Of a DNA stretch of 64,000 bases, positions 23,617 to 32,851 are shown piece by piece; the stretch's first letter is position 1, and every line of letters starts with the position of its first letter. Source of the DNA: Streptomyces sp. NBC_00237 (GTDB taxonomy: Bacteria > Actinomycetota > Actinomycetes > Streptomycetales > Streptomycetaceae); contig NZ_JAPEMT010000004.1 in NCBI RefSeq assembly GCF_026342435.1, positions 1 through 64,000 of the forward strand, in the 5' to 3' direction. Made by a program: the position numbers and the translations under genes. The notes beneath the pieces are model-generated. The model was not told the origin of the DNA, searched no databases, and saw only the letters and a list, made by a program, of their open reading frames with translations.

Positions 23617-26526
23617 TCATTCCGGGGCCGTGCAGGGCGGTCCGTAGTCCACGTCGGGGAAGTAGCGGTCCCACTGCGCACGGGTGAGGGCGGTGGGTTG
23701 TCGGGCGCAGACCTGGGAGACGGCGTCCTCCGGGTCGGTCGGCCAGAGACGGGCGTCGCTGTCCTCGCTGCCCGTGAGCAGGGTCCTTCCGTCTGGAGAC
23801 AGCGCCACGTCGTTGAGGGCGCCTCCCGGGCCGCTGAGTACTCCTGCGGCCCGGGGGCGGCGCGGGTCGGTGATGTCCCAGAGCCGGGCGACGCCGTCGT
23901 AACCCCCCGAGGCCAGGAACCGGCCGTCCCCGCTGAGCGCCACGGAGATCACCACTTCGGTGTGGCCGGTGAGCACGGACAGTGCGGCCGGGCTCCGGGG
24001 CCGGGTGACGTCCCAGAGACGTACGGTGTGATCGTCGCTGCCGGACACCAGGGTGTGACCATCGGGGGCGAAGGCCAGGGACGTGACGAAGTGGCGATGG
24101 CCGGTGAGGACCGACAACCTGGCAGGAGTACGAGGCCGGGTCACGTCCCACAGTTGTACCGTGCGGTCGTCGCCCCCGGTCGCCAAGTACCTTCCGTCGC
24201 GGCTGAATGCGACGGCCTTGACGTTGAGGCGGTGCCCGGTCAGTACGGCCCTTGCCACGGGCCGGGAGCGCGTGGTGAGGTCCCACAGCCGAACGGTGTG
24301 GTCGTAGCTGCCGGTGGCCAGGGTCCGCCCGTCGGGACTGAAAGCGACAGCGAAGACCACGCCGGTGTGCCCGGTGAGAGTGGTGGCCAGAGCGGGGCGC
24401 CGACGGTCGGACACGTCCCACAGCTGCACCCTGTGGCCGAAACCGCCCACGGCCAGGGTGTGGCCGTCCGGAGCGAACGCCACGGACGCCACCGGACCGG
24501 TGCCCGTCGCCTCTCCCGTCCTCACCGGCGGACCGGCTTCGGGTACGTCCCACAGCCGTACGGTGTCACCGCCCGTCGCCAGCCCCCGCCCCGCCGGGTC
24601 GAACGCGACCGCGGAGACGTTGCGATTGCGGCCCGGGAGCGCCGTGGCGGCCGCGCCGAGCAGGCCGTCGCGGGCCTCCGCGGTGGGCGAGAGACGGTAG
24701 GCCGCCGCCATCAGCTGGGTGTGCAGCGCGGGTTGGGTGTCGCGCAGCGGCTCCGCCTCGGCCACCACGTTGCGGGAGAGGACGTCGTTGCGCTGCTGGG
24801 TGACCTCCCGCTGGACGTGCAGGGCGTACGCAGCCGCACAGGTGGCGAGGAGAGTCACGGCGGTCAGCAGGGCGACCAGCCGGCGCAGCCGTCGGGTGTG
24901 CAGGGCGGTCTGCCGTTTCCTGTTCTCCTCGGCCGACGCGCTGGCGTCGAGGAAGGCCCGTTCGCGGGCGCTGAGAACGCTGCGGTGCGACGGTTCGTCG
25001 AGGAACTCCCTGGCCATCGCGAGGCGCGCACCGCGGTAGAGGGCGTCCTGGTCCTCGTCCAGGGAGTCCCAGAGCAGTGTCGCCTCGGTGAGCCTGCGGT
25101 GGCGGCGGAGGCTTTCGCGGTCCTCGGTCAGCCACTGGTGCAGCCGTGGCCAGCACCGGATCAGCGCCTCGTGTGTGATCTCCACATGGAGGTCGTCGAG
25201 GGTGAGCAGCCGGGCGTGGGCGGCTTGCTCCAGGACGGCGGCGGCATCACCGCCGTGGTCGAATTCGTCGCGGGGCAGGCGTCTCTTGGTGTCCTCGGTG
25301 CCTTCGCCCAGTGCGGTCAGACGCAGGAACAGCTGGCGGGCCAGTTGCTGCTCGCCCGGGGTGAGTGAGGCGTAGAAGGACTCCGCGGTCCGTGCGAGGG
25401 CGCCTTCCACCCCGCCTGCGGCCTGGTGTCCGGCGAGTGTGAGCGCGTTGCCCCGGCGCCGGTGCCAGGTCTCCAGCAGGGCGTGCGAGAGCAGCGGGAG
25501 CACTCCGGGCCTGCCGTGGCACTCGGCGATGAGCGACGCCATGAGGGGGCCCTCGACGCTCAGCCCCGCGCGCACGGCGGGCTGGACGATGGCCTGGCGC
25601 AGCTGCTCCCCGGTCATGGGGCCGAGGGTGATCTGGCTGTCGGCCAGTGCGGCGACCAGTTCCGCGTAGTGCGTGCAGTGCGCGTAGAAGTCGGCGCGTA
25701 CGCCGAGTACGACGCGGCACCGGCTGTTGGGGGTCTGTGTCGCAGTGCAGAGCGCGGTGATGAAGGAGTGCCGCTCCTTCTCGCTCCGGCACAGGGTGAA
25801 GACCTCCTCGAACTGATCGACGACGAGGACCGCCTCGGCCGTGGCGGGCCGCCCGGCGAGCAGCTGCCGTACGAGCCGGTGCAGGTTCGCCGGATCGTCC
25901 GTCAGCTCGGCGTGCAGTGTCCCGGCGGTGGTCCCGAGCTGCCCCGCCAGCGCGACCGCGCACTCTTCGAGAGGGTGCGGCCCCGGAGTGAGGAGCACGA
26001 CGGCCCCCTGCTCCGCCTCCGCCTCCGCGTGCAGCCGGGGCAACAGCCCGGCTCTCAGCAGGGAGGACTTGCCCGAACCCGAAGCTCCGAAGACCGCCAC
26101 GAACCGTCGCCTCGACAGGCTGCCGACCAGGGAGCTCGTCACCTGCTCACGGCCGAAGAACCGCTCGCTGTCCTCGGGTTGGAACGCGGCGAGTCCCGGG
26201 TACGGCGCGCGGGAGGCGCTGCCGTCGGCGCGGTCACTCTCCACCGGAGCGGCGCCCGCGGCGAGTTCGGCGGCGGTGCTGTGCCACAGCCGCTCCCACT
26301 CCTCCACGTCGCCGTCGCAGGCGCGGACGTAGGCGAGGGCGACAGGGAGCGAGGGCAGACCGCGGCCCGCCGCGGCGTTGGACAGCGTGGTGACGGAGTA
26401 GTGGGAGCGCTGCGACAGCACCCGGTAGGTGGGGCTGCCCGCCTTCTGCCGCAGCCGTCGCAGGGCCGCCGCCCACCTCAGCTCCGGGCTGTTCCCGTCC
26501 TCCAACGGCCGTTCGCTGCGTGGCAC
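23617..26526 (-). CDS. HTH - nSTAND1 NTPase - transmembrane - WD40 signalling protein
   Basis: 969 residues from GTG 26526. Residues ~15-85 are an XRE-like HTH domain ('YRVLSQRSHYSVTTLSNAAA'). Residues ~108-480 form an nSTAND1 NTPase: 'PYPGLAAFQPEDSERFFGRE', P-loop GASGSGKSS (147-155), 'AVLVVDQFEEVFTLC' as Walker B, and a winged-helix end ('ITHEALIRCWPRLHQWL'). A single membrane helix (~545-567) and about seven WD40 repeats follow ('FSPDGRTLATGSYDHTVRLW'). Such STAND proteins are signal-triggered scaffolds in Streptomyces; some actinobacterial STANDs act in phage or stress defence. Divergent from a small secreted protein gene (26669). Confidence 0.88.
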   Translation of the reverse strand: MPRSERPLEDGNSPELRWAAALRRLRQKAGSPTYRVLSQRSHYSVTTLSNAAAGRGLPSLPVALAYVRACDGDVEEWERLWHSTAAELAAGAAPVESDRADGSASRAPYPGLAAFQPEDSERFFGREQVTSSLVGSLSRRRFVAVFGASGSGKSSLLRAGLLPRLHAEAEAEQGAVVLLTPGPHPLEECAVALAGQLGTTAGTLHAELTDDPANLHRLVRQLLAGRPATAEAVLVVDQFEEVFTLCRSEKERHSFITALCTATQTPNSRCRVVLGVRADFYAHCTHYAELVAALADSQITLGPMTGEQLRQAIVQPAVRAGLSVEGPLMASLIAECHGRPGVLPLLSHALLETWHRRRGNALTLAGHQAAGGVEGALARTAESFYASLTPGEQQLARQLFLRLTALGEGTEDTKRRLPRDEFDHGGDAAAVLEQAAHARLLTLDDLHVEITHEALIRCWPRLHQWLTEDRESLRRHRRLTEATLLWDSLDEDQDALYRGARLAMAREFLDEPSHRSVLSARERAFLDASASAEENRKRQTALHTRRLRRLVALLTAVTLLATCAAAYALHVQREVTQQRNDVLSRNVVAEAEPLRDTQPALHTQLMAAAYRLSPTAEARDGLLGAAATALPGRNRNVSAVAFDPAGRGLATGGDTVRLWDVPEAGPPVRTGEATGTGPVASVAFAPDGHTLAVGGFGHRVQLWDVSDRRRPALATTLTGHTGVVFAVAFSPDGRTLATGSYDHTVRLWDLTTRSRPVARAVLTGHRLNVKAVAFSRDGRYLATGGDDRTVQLWDVTRPRTPARLSVLTGHRHFVTSLAFAPDGHTLVSGSDDHTVRLWDVTRPRSPAALSVLTGHTEVVISVALSGDGRFLASGGYDGVARLWDITDPRRPRAAGVLSGPGGALNDVALSPDGRTLLTGSEDSDARLWPTDPEDAVSQVCARQPTALTRAQWDRYFPDVDYGPPCTAPE

Positions 26527-26668
26527 CGTCGCCCCTCTCCGCCTGCGCCTTCTCTCCCGTGATTGTTTCTCATCCGTTTGTTCCGTGCCTTGCTTCCGAT
26601 GCCGGACAACGCAGTCTGGCTAATTTGCCGAGGGTCAGCTCGACGTCGAACTCATGGGAGGAACAGCG

Positions 26669-26980
26669 ATGTTCCGGAAACTCTCGACCACCGCGGCCGT
26701 ACTGGGGCTCGCACTCGCGGGCCCGCTGATGCTGCCGGGCCAGGCTCAGGCGTCCCCGCGCGCGGCAGCGGCACCCGCCGAGATCTGCGGGTACAACGAC
26801 AACCTCGGCGGGCAAGCCGTGTGGATCAACTGCGGAAACTTCAACCACCTGATCGAGACGTGGGCGCTGGGCGCGAGCCAGAGCTTCCAGTGCGTCGCCG
26901 CCCATTCCCGGTACTACTTGGGGCCGACCTGGTTCATCAGCAGCTCCAAGTACGCGGGCGGGGTGGGCTGCAAGCCGTAA
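26669..26980 (+). CDS. Small secreted Cys-containing protein (DUF6355-like)
   Basis: ATG 26669 behind GGGAGG. Signal peptide to about residue 29 ('LPGQAQA'). The mature ~75-residue domain starts 'AEICGYNDN', has 'AVWINCGNFNHLI', 'QSFQCVAAHSRYYLG' and ends 'YAGGVGCKP'; four cysteines make two probable disulfides. This resembles the DUF6355 group of short secreted actinobacterial proteins of unknown role. It is 142 bp from the divergent nSTAND1 gene and precedes an I36 inhibitor gene on the same strand by ~80 bp. Confidence 0.7.
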   Translation: MFRKLSTTAAVLGLALAGPLMLPGQAQASPRAAAAPAEICGYNDNLGGQAVWINCGNFNHLIETWALGASQSFQCVAAHSRYYLGPTWFISSSKYAGGVGCKP

Positions 26981-27059
26981 CGCCGTCGTCGCCCGCAGAC
27001 CCACTCTTTGCTGAACCACCCTCTTCGCTGAACCAGCGCTGAACCTTCGGAGGAAACGC

Positions 27060-27443
27060 ATGCGCAAGCTCTTCGCGACGCTTGGCTCTGCCGCCGCCCT
27101 CGTCCTGACACTGGCGACGACTTCGGCCCAAGCGGCGGAGGCAGCCCCGGCGGCAGGCTATGACCGCTGCCCCGCGGGGTCCTTCTGCATTTTCGACGGG
27201 GCCAACGGGACCGGCACCATCGCCTGGTTCCGTACCGGCTCGCCCGACCTGCGGGGCCAGTCGATGGACAACCGGACCTCGTCGTACTGGAACCGCACCA
27301 ATGACGCGTTCGCTCTGTACGACGGATACAACTACGGCGGAAGCTGCTGGTCGGTCTTCACCCACGAACCGTCCAACCTGGAGGGGCGCTACCCCCAGTG
27401 GAACAACCGCTTCAGTTCTCTCACCAAGAGCGCCTGCGGCTGA
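27060..27443 (+). CDS. Secreted peptidase inhibitor family I36 protein
   Basis: ATG 27060 behind GGAGG. Signal peptide to about residue 26 ('TSAQAAEA'). The mature domain has the I36 pattern: 'CPAGSFCIFDGANGTGTIAW', 'DNRTSSYWNRTNDAFALYDG' and 'GGSCWSVFTHEPSNL', with a C-terminal 'SLTKSACG'; four cysteines. This is the second I36 gene of the window (compare 2387-2761), but the sequences differ clearly, so they are not a recent duplication. Possibly co-transcribed with 26669-26980. Likely extracellular protease inhibitor or crystallin-like protein. Confidence 0.83.
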   Translation: MRKLFATLGSAAALVLTLATTSAQAAEAAPAAGYDRCPAGSFCIFDGANGTGTIAWFRTGSPDLRGQSMDNRTSSYWNRTNDAFALYDGYNYGGSCWSVFTHEPSNLEGRYPQWNNRFSSLTKSACG

Positions 27444-27546
27444 GCCCTCTCCCGCTGACGCGCGGGCGGTCCCGCCCCCATGCCGGTGAGGCAGCGGATC
27501 GACAGGGCAACAGCCTCTTATCGGCGTACACAAAAAGGCTGCCAGG

Positions 27547-27945
27547 TCAGGGGATCAGAACGCAATGGTTCTCGATGACCCTGCCACTGCGGTCCAATCC
27601 GCCGCAGACGGCCAGACGCCCGGTCCCCGGCTTCCCGAGTTCGAGGTTGACTACGAACCGGTGGAGGTCGTCGTTCGGCTTCTGATTCCTGTAGCTGCCC
27701 GCGAAAGCCCGCAGCGTTCCCGGAAATCCGTCCCTGGTCCAGACGGTGATGTCCTGGACGTAGCGGGTGCCCTGGTAGGCAGTTGCCACACAGATGTACT
27801 TGCCACACGTGGACTTCACCGCGGCGCTCGCCGGTGCCGCGGTGACCAGCCCTGCGGCCAGGATCCCGGCGAGACCTGCCGCTGTTACCGCCAGGCGTCG
27901 CCGAACCGTTGACGCCGTCCGGACTTCCTGAGATGCGTGGATCAT
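27547..27945 (-). CDS. Small secreted protein, unknown function
   Basis: I choose ATG 27945 ('MIHASQEVRTASTVRRRLA') because AGAGGGA lies just upstream; a longer frame to 28002 is unlikely. Signal peptide ends around 'APASAA'. The mature ~85 residues contain 'STCGKYICVATAYQGTRYVQ', 'ITVWTRDGFPGTLRAFAGSY', 'HRFVVNLELGKPGTGRLAVC' and 'VIENHCVLIP', with four cysteines and a compact beta look. It is convergent with the I36 gene. Possible inhibitor or toxin-like secreted domain; nothing decides. Confidence 0.65.
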   Translation of the reverse strand: MIHASQEVRTASTVRRRLAVTAAGLAGILAAGLVTAAPASAAVKSTCGKYICVATAYQGTRYVQDITVWTRDGFPGTLRAFAGSYRNQKPNDDLHRFVVNLELGKPGTGRLAVCGGLDRSGRVIENHCVLIP

Positions 27946-28529
27946 GAGTTCCCTCTTTGATCGGCTGCACTGAATGGGCGTATAACCCATCGAAAATACC
28001 ACGATAATTCACAGCAAAAGGTGTATCTCTGTACACAGAACGGCAGTTGAGACTCACGCATCGAGAGGCGTGCTCGCGGGGGCCTCGGCCTGCGAGCTCC
28101 GCGCGCACCGCTTCCTCCCGGGCCTGCGCGGCACGGCGTACGGCGTCGGCGCTCTCGGCTCCGGCGCCTTCGTCTCGCGTGCCCTCCGCTTCGGCAGCGG
28201 CAGGTTGCTCCGCAGCCGTACTCGCCCTTTCCGCCGCTTCCTTCTCCATACCGGCGGCTTCCGCCGCGAGGACGGCTGCCTCCCTGCGGCCCTCCGCCTC
28301 GGCTTCTTCCTCACCGGCGGCGCAGTGTTTCACCTTCCGCGTTGCGCAGTGCGCAGGGCGGTCTCCGCAGCGAGGTGTGCGGCCTGAGCAGCCGTCTTTG
28401 CGTGCCCCGTCGTCGACGTCTTGGCCACCCGGGCCTCGACTTCGGCCGTGGTGAGAGGTCGCCCGACCGACCCGGAAGACTCGAACTCGCGGTCACCAAG
28501 ATCGATAGAACGACCGCTAGTGAGCGCCC
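27946..28529. other. Possible broken Ala/Glu-rich coiled-coil gene on the minus strand
   Basis: Minus-strand frames around 28060-28470 encode Ala/Glu helices in two frames: 'LTTAEVEARVAKTSTTGHA', 'KTAAQAAHLAAETALRTAQ' and, overlapping, 'EEEAEAEGRREAAVLAAEA', 'EKEAAERASTAAEQPAAAE'. This looks like one coiled-coil protein split by a frameshift, downstream of the gene at 28530-28952. No complete product is evident. Confidence 0.35.
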
Positions 28530-28952
28530 TCAGCGCACGAAGTCCGTTACCGTGCCGTGGTTGTCGGGAGAGGTCAGGCCCCAGAGGATCAGCACCACGA
28601 CGATAGCCAGCAGGATCAGCCCCGGCACGTTCTCGGGCCCCCAGCTGACGGGCTGCCGGACCGGTGGGCCGGGTGTGGCGTCGTCGCGTGCAGAGTCGGA
28701 GTCGGCGCGCTGCCAGGGCGCGACCTCGGCCTCACCCCTGGCGATGCGCGCGGCCACGTGACGTATGTCGGCCGCGTGGTAGGTCGGCTCGCGGGTCAGG
28801 TCCGGGGAGGGCGCAGCCGAGGTACGGACGCTGTTGGCCCGCGCCACGGCCCTGATGCTGCTCGGCCTGATCTGCGGCCAGATCTCGCGGACTTCGGCCT
28901 TCGTCAGCCAGCCTGCCCCGTCCTCAAGGCCCTGCTCGTCCGCTGGCCTCAT
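28530..28952 (-). CDS. Hypothetical membrane protein with N-terminal HTH-like segment
   Basis: 140 residues from 28952. Residues ~14-35 ('WLTKAEVREIWPQIRPSSIR') look like a helix-turn-helix of the kind found in excisionase or MerR-like actinobacterial proteins. The middle ('TYHAADIRHVAARIARGEAE') suits a second helical element, and residues ~108-128 are one membrane helix ('VPGLILLAIVVVLILWGL') with a short charged tail. A DNA-binding domain tethered to the membrane is possible; family not recognised. A decayed coiled-coil frame follows downstream. Confidence 0.5.
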   Translation of the reverse strand: MRPADEQGLEDGAGWLTKAEVREIWPQIRPSSIRAVARANSVRTSAAPSPDLTREPTYHAADIRHVAARIARGEAEVAPWQRADSDSARDDATPGPPVRQPVSWGPENVPGLILLAIVVVLILWGLTSPDNHGTVTDFVR

Positions 28953-29059
28953 TCGAAGTCCGCCCCCCTCGCTCGCCGATCACCCCCGGCTTGATACCCA
29001 GACCACCGAAAGATCACCCGGCCGGGCAGTCACCCGCGGACTCACGCCCACCGTGATCG

Positions 29060-29245
29060 GTGGAGAAGCGACCTCTGACGTACGGAACCCAGCGCGAAGA
29101 GTGTGAGCTGCTTGGCGCCGCCGCAGGGCTCGACCACCTGATCCAGGTGATCCGACGCGGACTGAGACAGGTCCAGTACCGGCCCGATCTCATCAACGGC
29201 TGCTTCGCCCAGACCGGTCTCATCCTTTCCTGTCTGCTGACAAGG
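29060..29245 (+). other. Short possible coding scrap before a hairpin
   Basis: A GTG at 29060 opens 'VEKRPLTYGTQREECELLGA' and 'GLDHLIQVIRRGLRQVQYRP', a plausible helical peptide. The frame runs through the following hairpin without a natural stop, so it is probably the end of a broken gene. No other gene occupies 28953-29393. Confidence 0.3.
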
Positions 29246-29302
29246 CGGAAGGCCGCCTCGACTTCTGTCGTCGAGGCGGCCTTCCGTCGAGGCGGCCTTC
29301 CG
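29246..29302. terminator. 17-bp hairpin with a tandemly duplicated 3' arm
   Basis: CGGAAGGCCGCCTCGAC (29246-29262) pairs perfectly with GTCGAGGCGGCCTTCCG (29270-29286), loop 7. The 16-bp arm GTCGAGGCGGCCTTCC is repeated immediately (29286-29301), so two alternative hairpins can form. It sits between a plus-strand scrap and the 3' end of the minus-strand RIP gene. Confidence 0.75.
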
Positions 29303-29393
29303 CTTTGCTTCGATCCAGCCCTGAACACCCGGCGACGTCACACCTGTCAGCGGCGCCCGGAACCGAACGCCAGCGAAGGTAACGAAGGTTTCG

Positions 29394-30356
29394 TCAGAAC
29401 TGGGAGCCCAGCGCGACCGCCAGGCCGAGGGCCGGCACACGGCGGCCGTTGCCGAGTTCGATGTCGGTGCTGTTGCGGTACACCCGGCCGTCGATCGTGA
29501 CGGGTTCAGCGGGACGGTTGCGGAGGTTGGCCGACAGTATCGCGGAGAGCCTGCTCCATCTGGTTTCGAGTTCCAGGCCAAAACGGCCGAGAGTGTCCTG
29601 CCTGCCGTTCTCATCCATGTCGTAGCCGGTCCGGATCGTGTTGCCGATGCGGTTGTGGATCCACCGGAAGCGAGCTGCCTCGGAAACCGCCGCGACAACC
29701 GAGGTGAGTGCCCGACCGGCTGCGAGTGCAGGCGGGGTGTTCTGCCCCGGAGCGCGTTCGGGCATGTTGGCCAGGTGGTTGATGTCGCCGCGAAGCCCCA
29801 GGAAGGAGTCGTTCATCCGCCACTCGTCCCTGGAGAAACTGTTGTAGTTCTCCCCGAACGGAAGCGACTGGAAGTGGCGCGGCTCAAGGCGGTTGCCGGG
29901 GAACACGGCGTTGTAGGCGGCGCGGACCGGCGCCGAGTCCAGGTCGCGGAACATGTACCTGCCCTGAGGAGTGAAGTAACCCACCACGTACAGGTTGCTC
30001 GCCTCGACGATCAGGGAGAGGCGGTGGCTGTTGGTCTCCGTGTGGTCGATCAGCGCGACCTCGACGTAGTAGCCCGTCTGCCGGGTGGTGGCACTGTGCG
30101 GGAAGTTGGGGTGCACCGCGTGGCTGACGGTACGACGCAGGCTCTCCAGCATGGAGTCGTAGGCGTTGCCGGCCGAGAAGCTGCTGGTGCCCGGCCGCAG
30201 ATTGGTGATGTCCCAGTCGATGCGGGTCCAACGTCTTTCCGGGTCGGCGTGCGCCTTCGGGGACAGCCCTTGGGTCAGGCCGAGAGCGGCCAGCAGAGCC
30301 AGGGTGAGGATCAGTACGCGGCTCATGAGCCTACGAGCGGACAGGGAAAGCCTCAT
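29394..30356 (-). CDS. Secreted ribosome-inactivating protein (RIP, rRNA N-glycosidase fold)
   Basis: 320 residues from ATG 30356 (AGGAG upstream); a longer frame to 30479 is unneeded. Residues 1-37 are a signal peptide ending in AHA. The mature domain shows the ricin-A/Shiga-A signature: 'EASNLYVVGYFTPQGRYMF' (118-136) with the substrate Tyr123, and 'VVAAVSEAARFRWIHNRI' with catalytic Glu226 and Arg229. RIPs remove one adenine from the sarcin-ricin loop of large rRNA. Streptomyces coelicolor has a characterised RIP gene (SCO7092). There is no B chain. The protein would be exported, so it would act outside the cell. Divergent from a STAND regulator with a shared operator. Confidence 0.87.
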   Translation of the reverse strand: MRLSLSARRLMSRVLILTLALLAALGLTQGLSPKAHADPERRWTRIDWDITNLRPGTSSFSAGNAYDSMLESLRRTVSHAVHPNFPHSATTRQTGYYVEVALIDHTETNSHRLSLIVEASNLYVVGYFTPQGRYMFRDLDSAPVRAAYNAVFPGNRLEPRHFQSLPFGENYNSFSRDEWRMNDSFLGLRGDINHLANMPERAPGQNTPPALAAGRALTSVVAAVSEAARFRWIHNRIGNTIRTGYDMDENGRQDTLGRFGLELETRWSRLSAILSANLRNRPAEPVTIDGRVYRNSTDIELGNGRRVPALGLAVALGSQF

Positions 30357-30522
30357 GCGGAAGGTACTCCTGGGGAAAACGAGCGGGGAGTCGTGCGACG
30401 GAGATCTCCCGCGAGTGCGGGGGTCCGTGCACAGGGCGACGGACCGGGGGCGGTGGAGCTGGCTCTCCGTCCGAAGCACCTTCAGTCAAACGGAGGGGAA
30501 CGGGGCGGCCCAGGCAGTTTCA

Positions 30523-30558
30523 CCGGCAGAAGTAATGTCTTTGTCATACTTCTGCCGG
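30523..30558. promoter_or_regulatory. Perfect 12-12-12 inverted repeat between RIP and STAND regulator genes
   Basis: CCGGCAGAAGTA (30523-30534) and TACTTCTGCCGG (30547-30558) with a 12-bp spacer. A third half-site TTCTGCCGG occurs near 30570-30580. It lies 41 bp before the regulator start and 167 bp before the RIP start, suiting autoregulation and shared control. Confidence 0.75.
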
Positions 30559-30598
30559 ATGGTTCCGGTGTTCTGCCGGACCACACGGATCAGGGGAT

Positions 30599-32851
30599 AT
30601 GTCGAGAATGAGCACCGGTACACCGGCCACCGGCGGGTTCGGTGAGCACCTGCACGGTCTACGGACGAGAGCCGGGCTCAGCCAGGAGGACCTGGCACAC
30701 GCGGCGGGAGTGAGCGTTCGGGCCCTGTCGGACCTGGAGCGCGGGCGCGCCCGGGGACCACAGCGCCGTACCGTGGAGGCCCTGGCCACCGCGTTGAAGC
30801 TCGACGCCACCGGTGCCCGGGAGCTGGAACGGGTCGCGAGCCTGGGCCGTCCCCGCCCGGCCCGGCAGGCGGACGCCCCGCCGCCTGCCGCCGCACCGGA
30901 CGCCGCGGTACGCAGGCCCGACGCCGCGGCACCCAGGTGCACGCCCGATCTGCTGCCGCGTGCCCCGCGCGGCTTTCACGGCCGGACGGCGGAGCTCGCC
31001 GCTCTGTCCCGGGCCACTGCGGGCGAGGCGCCCGTCTGCCTGGTCATCGGGCCTGCCGGGGTCGGGAAGACAGCCCTCGTCCTGCACTGGGCCCACCACA
31101 ATCCTGCCGGACTCACCGGCGGACGCCTCTACGCCGACCTGCGCGGCTTCAGCGACACCGGCGAGGTGGCCGCCATCGAAGTGCTGCGCGAGTTCCTGCT
31201 GGTCCTCGACGTGCCCCACGGCCGGATACCGGAGTCCGAGAACGGCGCGTCCGCACTGTTCCGGTCGCTGGCCGCCGACCGCCAGCTCCTCGTCGTACTC
31301 GACAACGCACGCGACTCCGAACAGGTCCGGCCCCTCCTGCCCGGCGGAGACCGCTGCGTCACGGTCGTCACCAGCAGACACCGCCTCCCCGGACTGATCA
31401 TCACCGACGCCGCACGGCCCGTCGCCGTCGACGTCCTCACACCCCAGGACGCCACCACGCTCCTGGCCCGGATCCTCGGCACCGACCGGGTGCACGCCGA
31501 GCCCGCCGCCGCGCTCCGGCTCGGCGAGCTGTGCGGCGGGCTGCCACTGGCCCTCGGGGTGACCGCCGCCCGCCTGGCCGGGCGGCCCGACTGGACCCTG
31601 GCCGAAATGGCCGCCGAGCTGTCGGACGAGACACGCCGGCTGAGCCTGCTGGACCTGGAGGACACCGGCGTCAGGGCCGCACTGCGCCTGACCGTACGAC
31701 AGCTGCCCGCACACGTCTCCCCTCTGTTCGCCGCCCTCGGCCGCCACCCCGGCACGCACGTCGACCGCTACGCGGCCGCCGCCCTGGCGAGCACGGACCC
31801 CACGGCCGCCGATGCGGCCCTGGAGCGTCTGGCCGTCGCGCACCTGCTCACCGAGACCACACCCGGCCGGTGGACGATGCACGACCTCGTGCGGCTCTAC
31901 GCGCGTGGCCTGGACGCCCACCCGGACACGCTCAAGCGCGTGCTCGACTACTACATCACCGCCGCCACCGGTGCCGTCGCGGCGGCTGAACCCGGCTCGG
32001 AGGACTGCTTCCCGCTGCTGGCGGACTTCTCGCCGCCCTCCGCCGTACGCGAGTTCGCCGACCGGTCCGCCGCCGTGGCCTGGTACTCCGCCGAACGCAA
32101 CACCCTCGTACGGGCGGTCGCCGCGGCGCACGCCGCCGCGCTGCACGGCAGGACGTGGCGGATCGTCATGACGATGTGGCCGCTGATCGTGTGGCGCGTG
32201 CGGGACGGCTGGGTGCCGCTCCTGGAGACCGCCCTCGCGGCGGCACGTACCGACGCCGACCCGCACGGCGAAGCACGGGTGCTCAACGTCCTCGGCTGGG
32301 TCCTGACCGAGGAAGGACGCACCCCGGAGGCGCTCGTCCATCTGGAAGCGGCCACCGCGCTCGCCGCCGAAGCCGCTGACGCGTTCGCCGAGGCCAACGC
32401 CCTGATCGTGCTGGCCATGGCTCAAGCCGCCCTCGGCGGCCTGGACGACGCCGCGAAGAGCTGCGAACGCGCGGCCGAGCTGGCACGCGCGAGCAACGAC
32501 CGGAGGATCGAACGCCTCGCCATGCAGCACCTCGCCCGCCACCAAGCCGACGCCGGACACTGGCGCCAGGCCCTCACCACCGCGACCCACGCCCTGGCCT
32601 TCAACTACCGGCCGGACACCACCGACATCCCCCACATCCTGCTCCTCACCATCAAGGGGGAAGCACTGCTGGGACTCGGCAACCGCGCGGAGGGCATCGC
32701 TCAACTCGACCTCGCAGCCCGCGAAGCGGAATCCGCGGGCTACGACGACGGAGCGGTACGAGCCCTCGGCGCGCTCCTGCGGGCAACACCGAACGCGACA
32801 GTCCAAGCACGCTACGACACGGCACTCACACGACTCACCACACGAAGCTAA
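30599..32851 (+). CDS. XRE - NB-ARC - TPR (AfsR-like, SARP-less) STAND regulator
   Basis: 750 residues from ATG 30599 (or 30608). Residues ~15-70 are an XRE HTH ('LSQEDLAHAAGVSVRALSDL'). Residues ~125-400 are an NB-ARC NTPase: FHGR box, P-loop GPAGVGKTA (151-159), Walker B 'QLLVVLDNARD', 'VTSRHRLPGL' sensor, 'CGGLPLALGVTAARLAG' GLPL motif and a winged helix with 'WTMHDLVRLYA' (MHD motif). The rest is TPR-like. These proteins switch on ATP/ADP exchange to regulate transcription. It is divergent from the secreted RIP and is the best candidate for its regulator through the inverted repeat between them. Confidence 0.88.
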   Translation: MSRMSTGTPATGGFGEHLHGLRTRAGLSQEDLAHAAGVSVRALSDLERGRARGPQRRTVEALATALKLDATGARELERVASLGRPRPARQADAPPPAAAPDAAVRRPDAAAPRCTPDLLPRAPRGFHGRTAELAALSRATAGEAPVCLVIGPAGVGKTALVLHWAHHNPAGLTGGRLYADLRGFSDTGEVAAIEVLREFLLVLDVPHGRIPESENGASALFRSLAADRQLLVVLDNARDSEQVRPLLPGGDRCVTVVTSRHRLPGLIITDAARPVAVDVLTPQDATTLLARILGTDRVHAEPAAALRLGELCGGLPLALGVTAARLAGRPDWTLAEMAAELSDETRRLSLLDLEDTGVRAALRLTVRQLPAHVSPLFAALGRHPGTHVDRYAAAALASTDPTAADAALERLAVAHLLTETTPGRWTMHDLVRLYARGLDAHPDTLKRVLDYYITAATGAVAAAEPGSEDCFPLLADFSPPSAVREFADRSAAVAWYSAERNTLVRAVAAAHAAALHGRTWRIVMTMWPLIVWRVRDGWVPLLETALAAARTDADPHGEARVLNVLGWVLTEEGRTPEALVHLEAATALAAEAADAFAEANALIVLAMAQAALGGLDDAAKSCERAAELARASNDRRIERLAMQHLARHQADAGHWRQALTTATHALAFNYRPDTTDIPHILLLTIKGEALLGLGNRAEGIAQLDLAAREAESAGYDDGAVRALGALLRATPNATVQARYDTALTRLTTRS

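Noticed and set aside
28480..28505. GAGTTCGAGTC on the minus strand resembles a tRNA T-arm.
   Set aside because: The stem does not pair, and no anticodon or D arm exists nearby.
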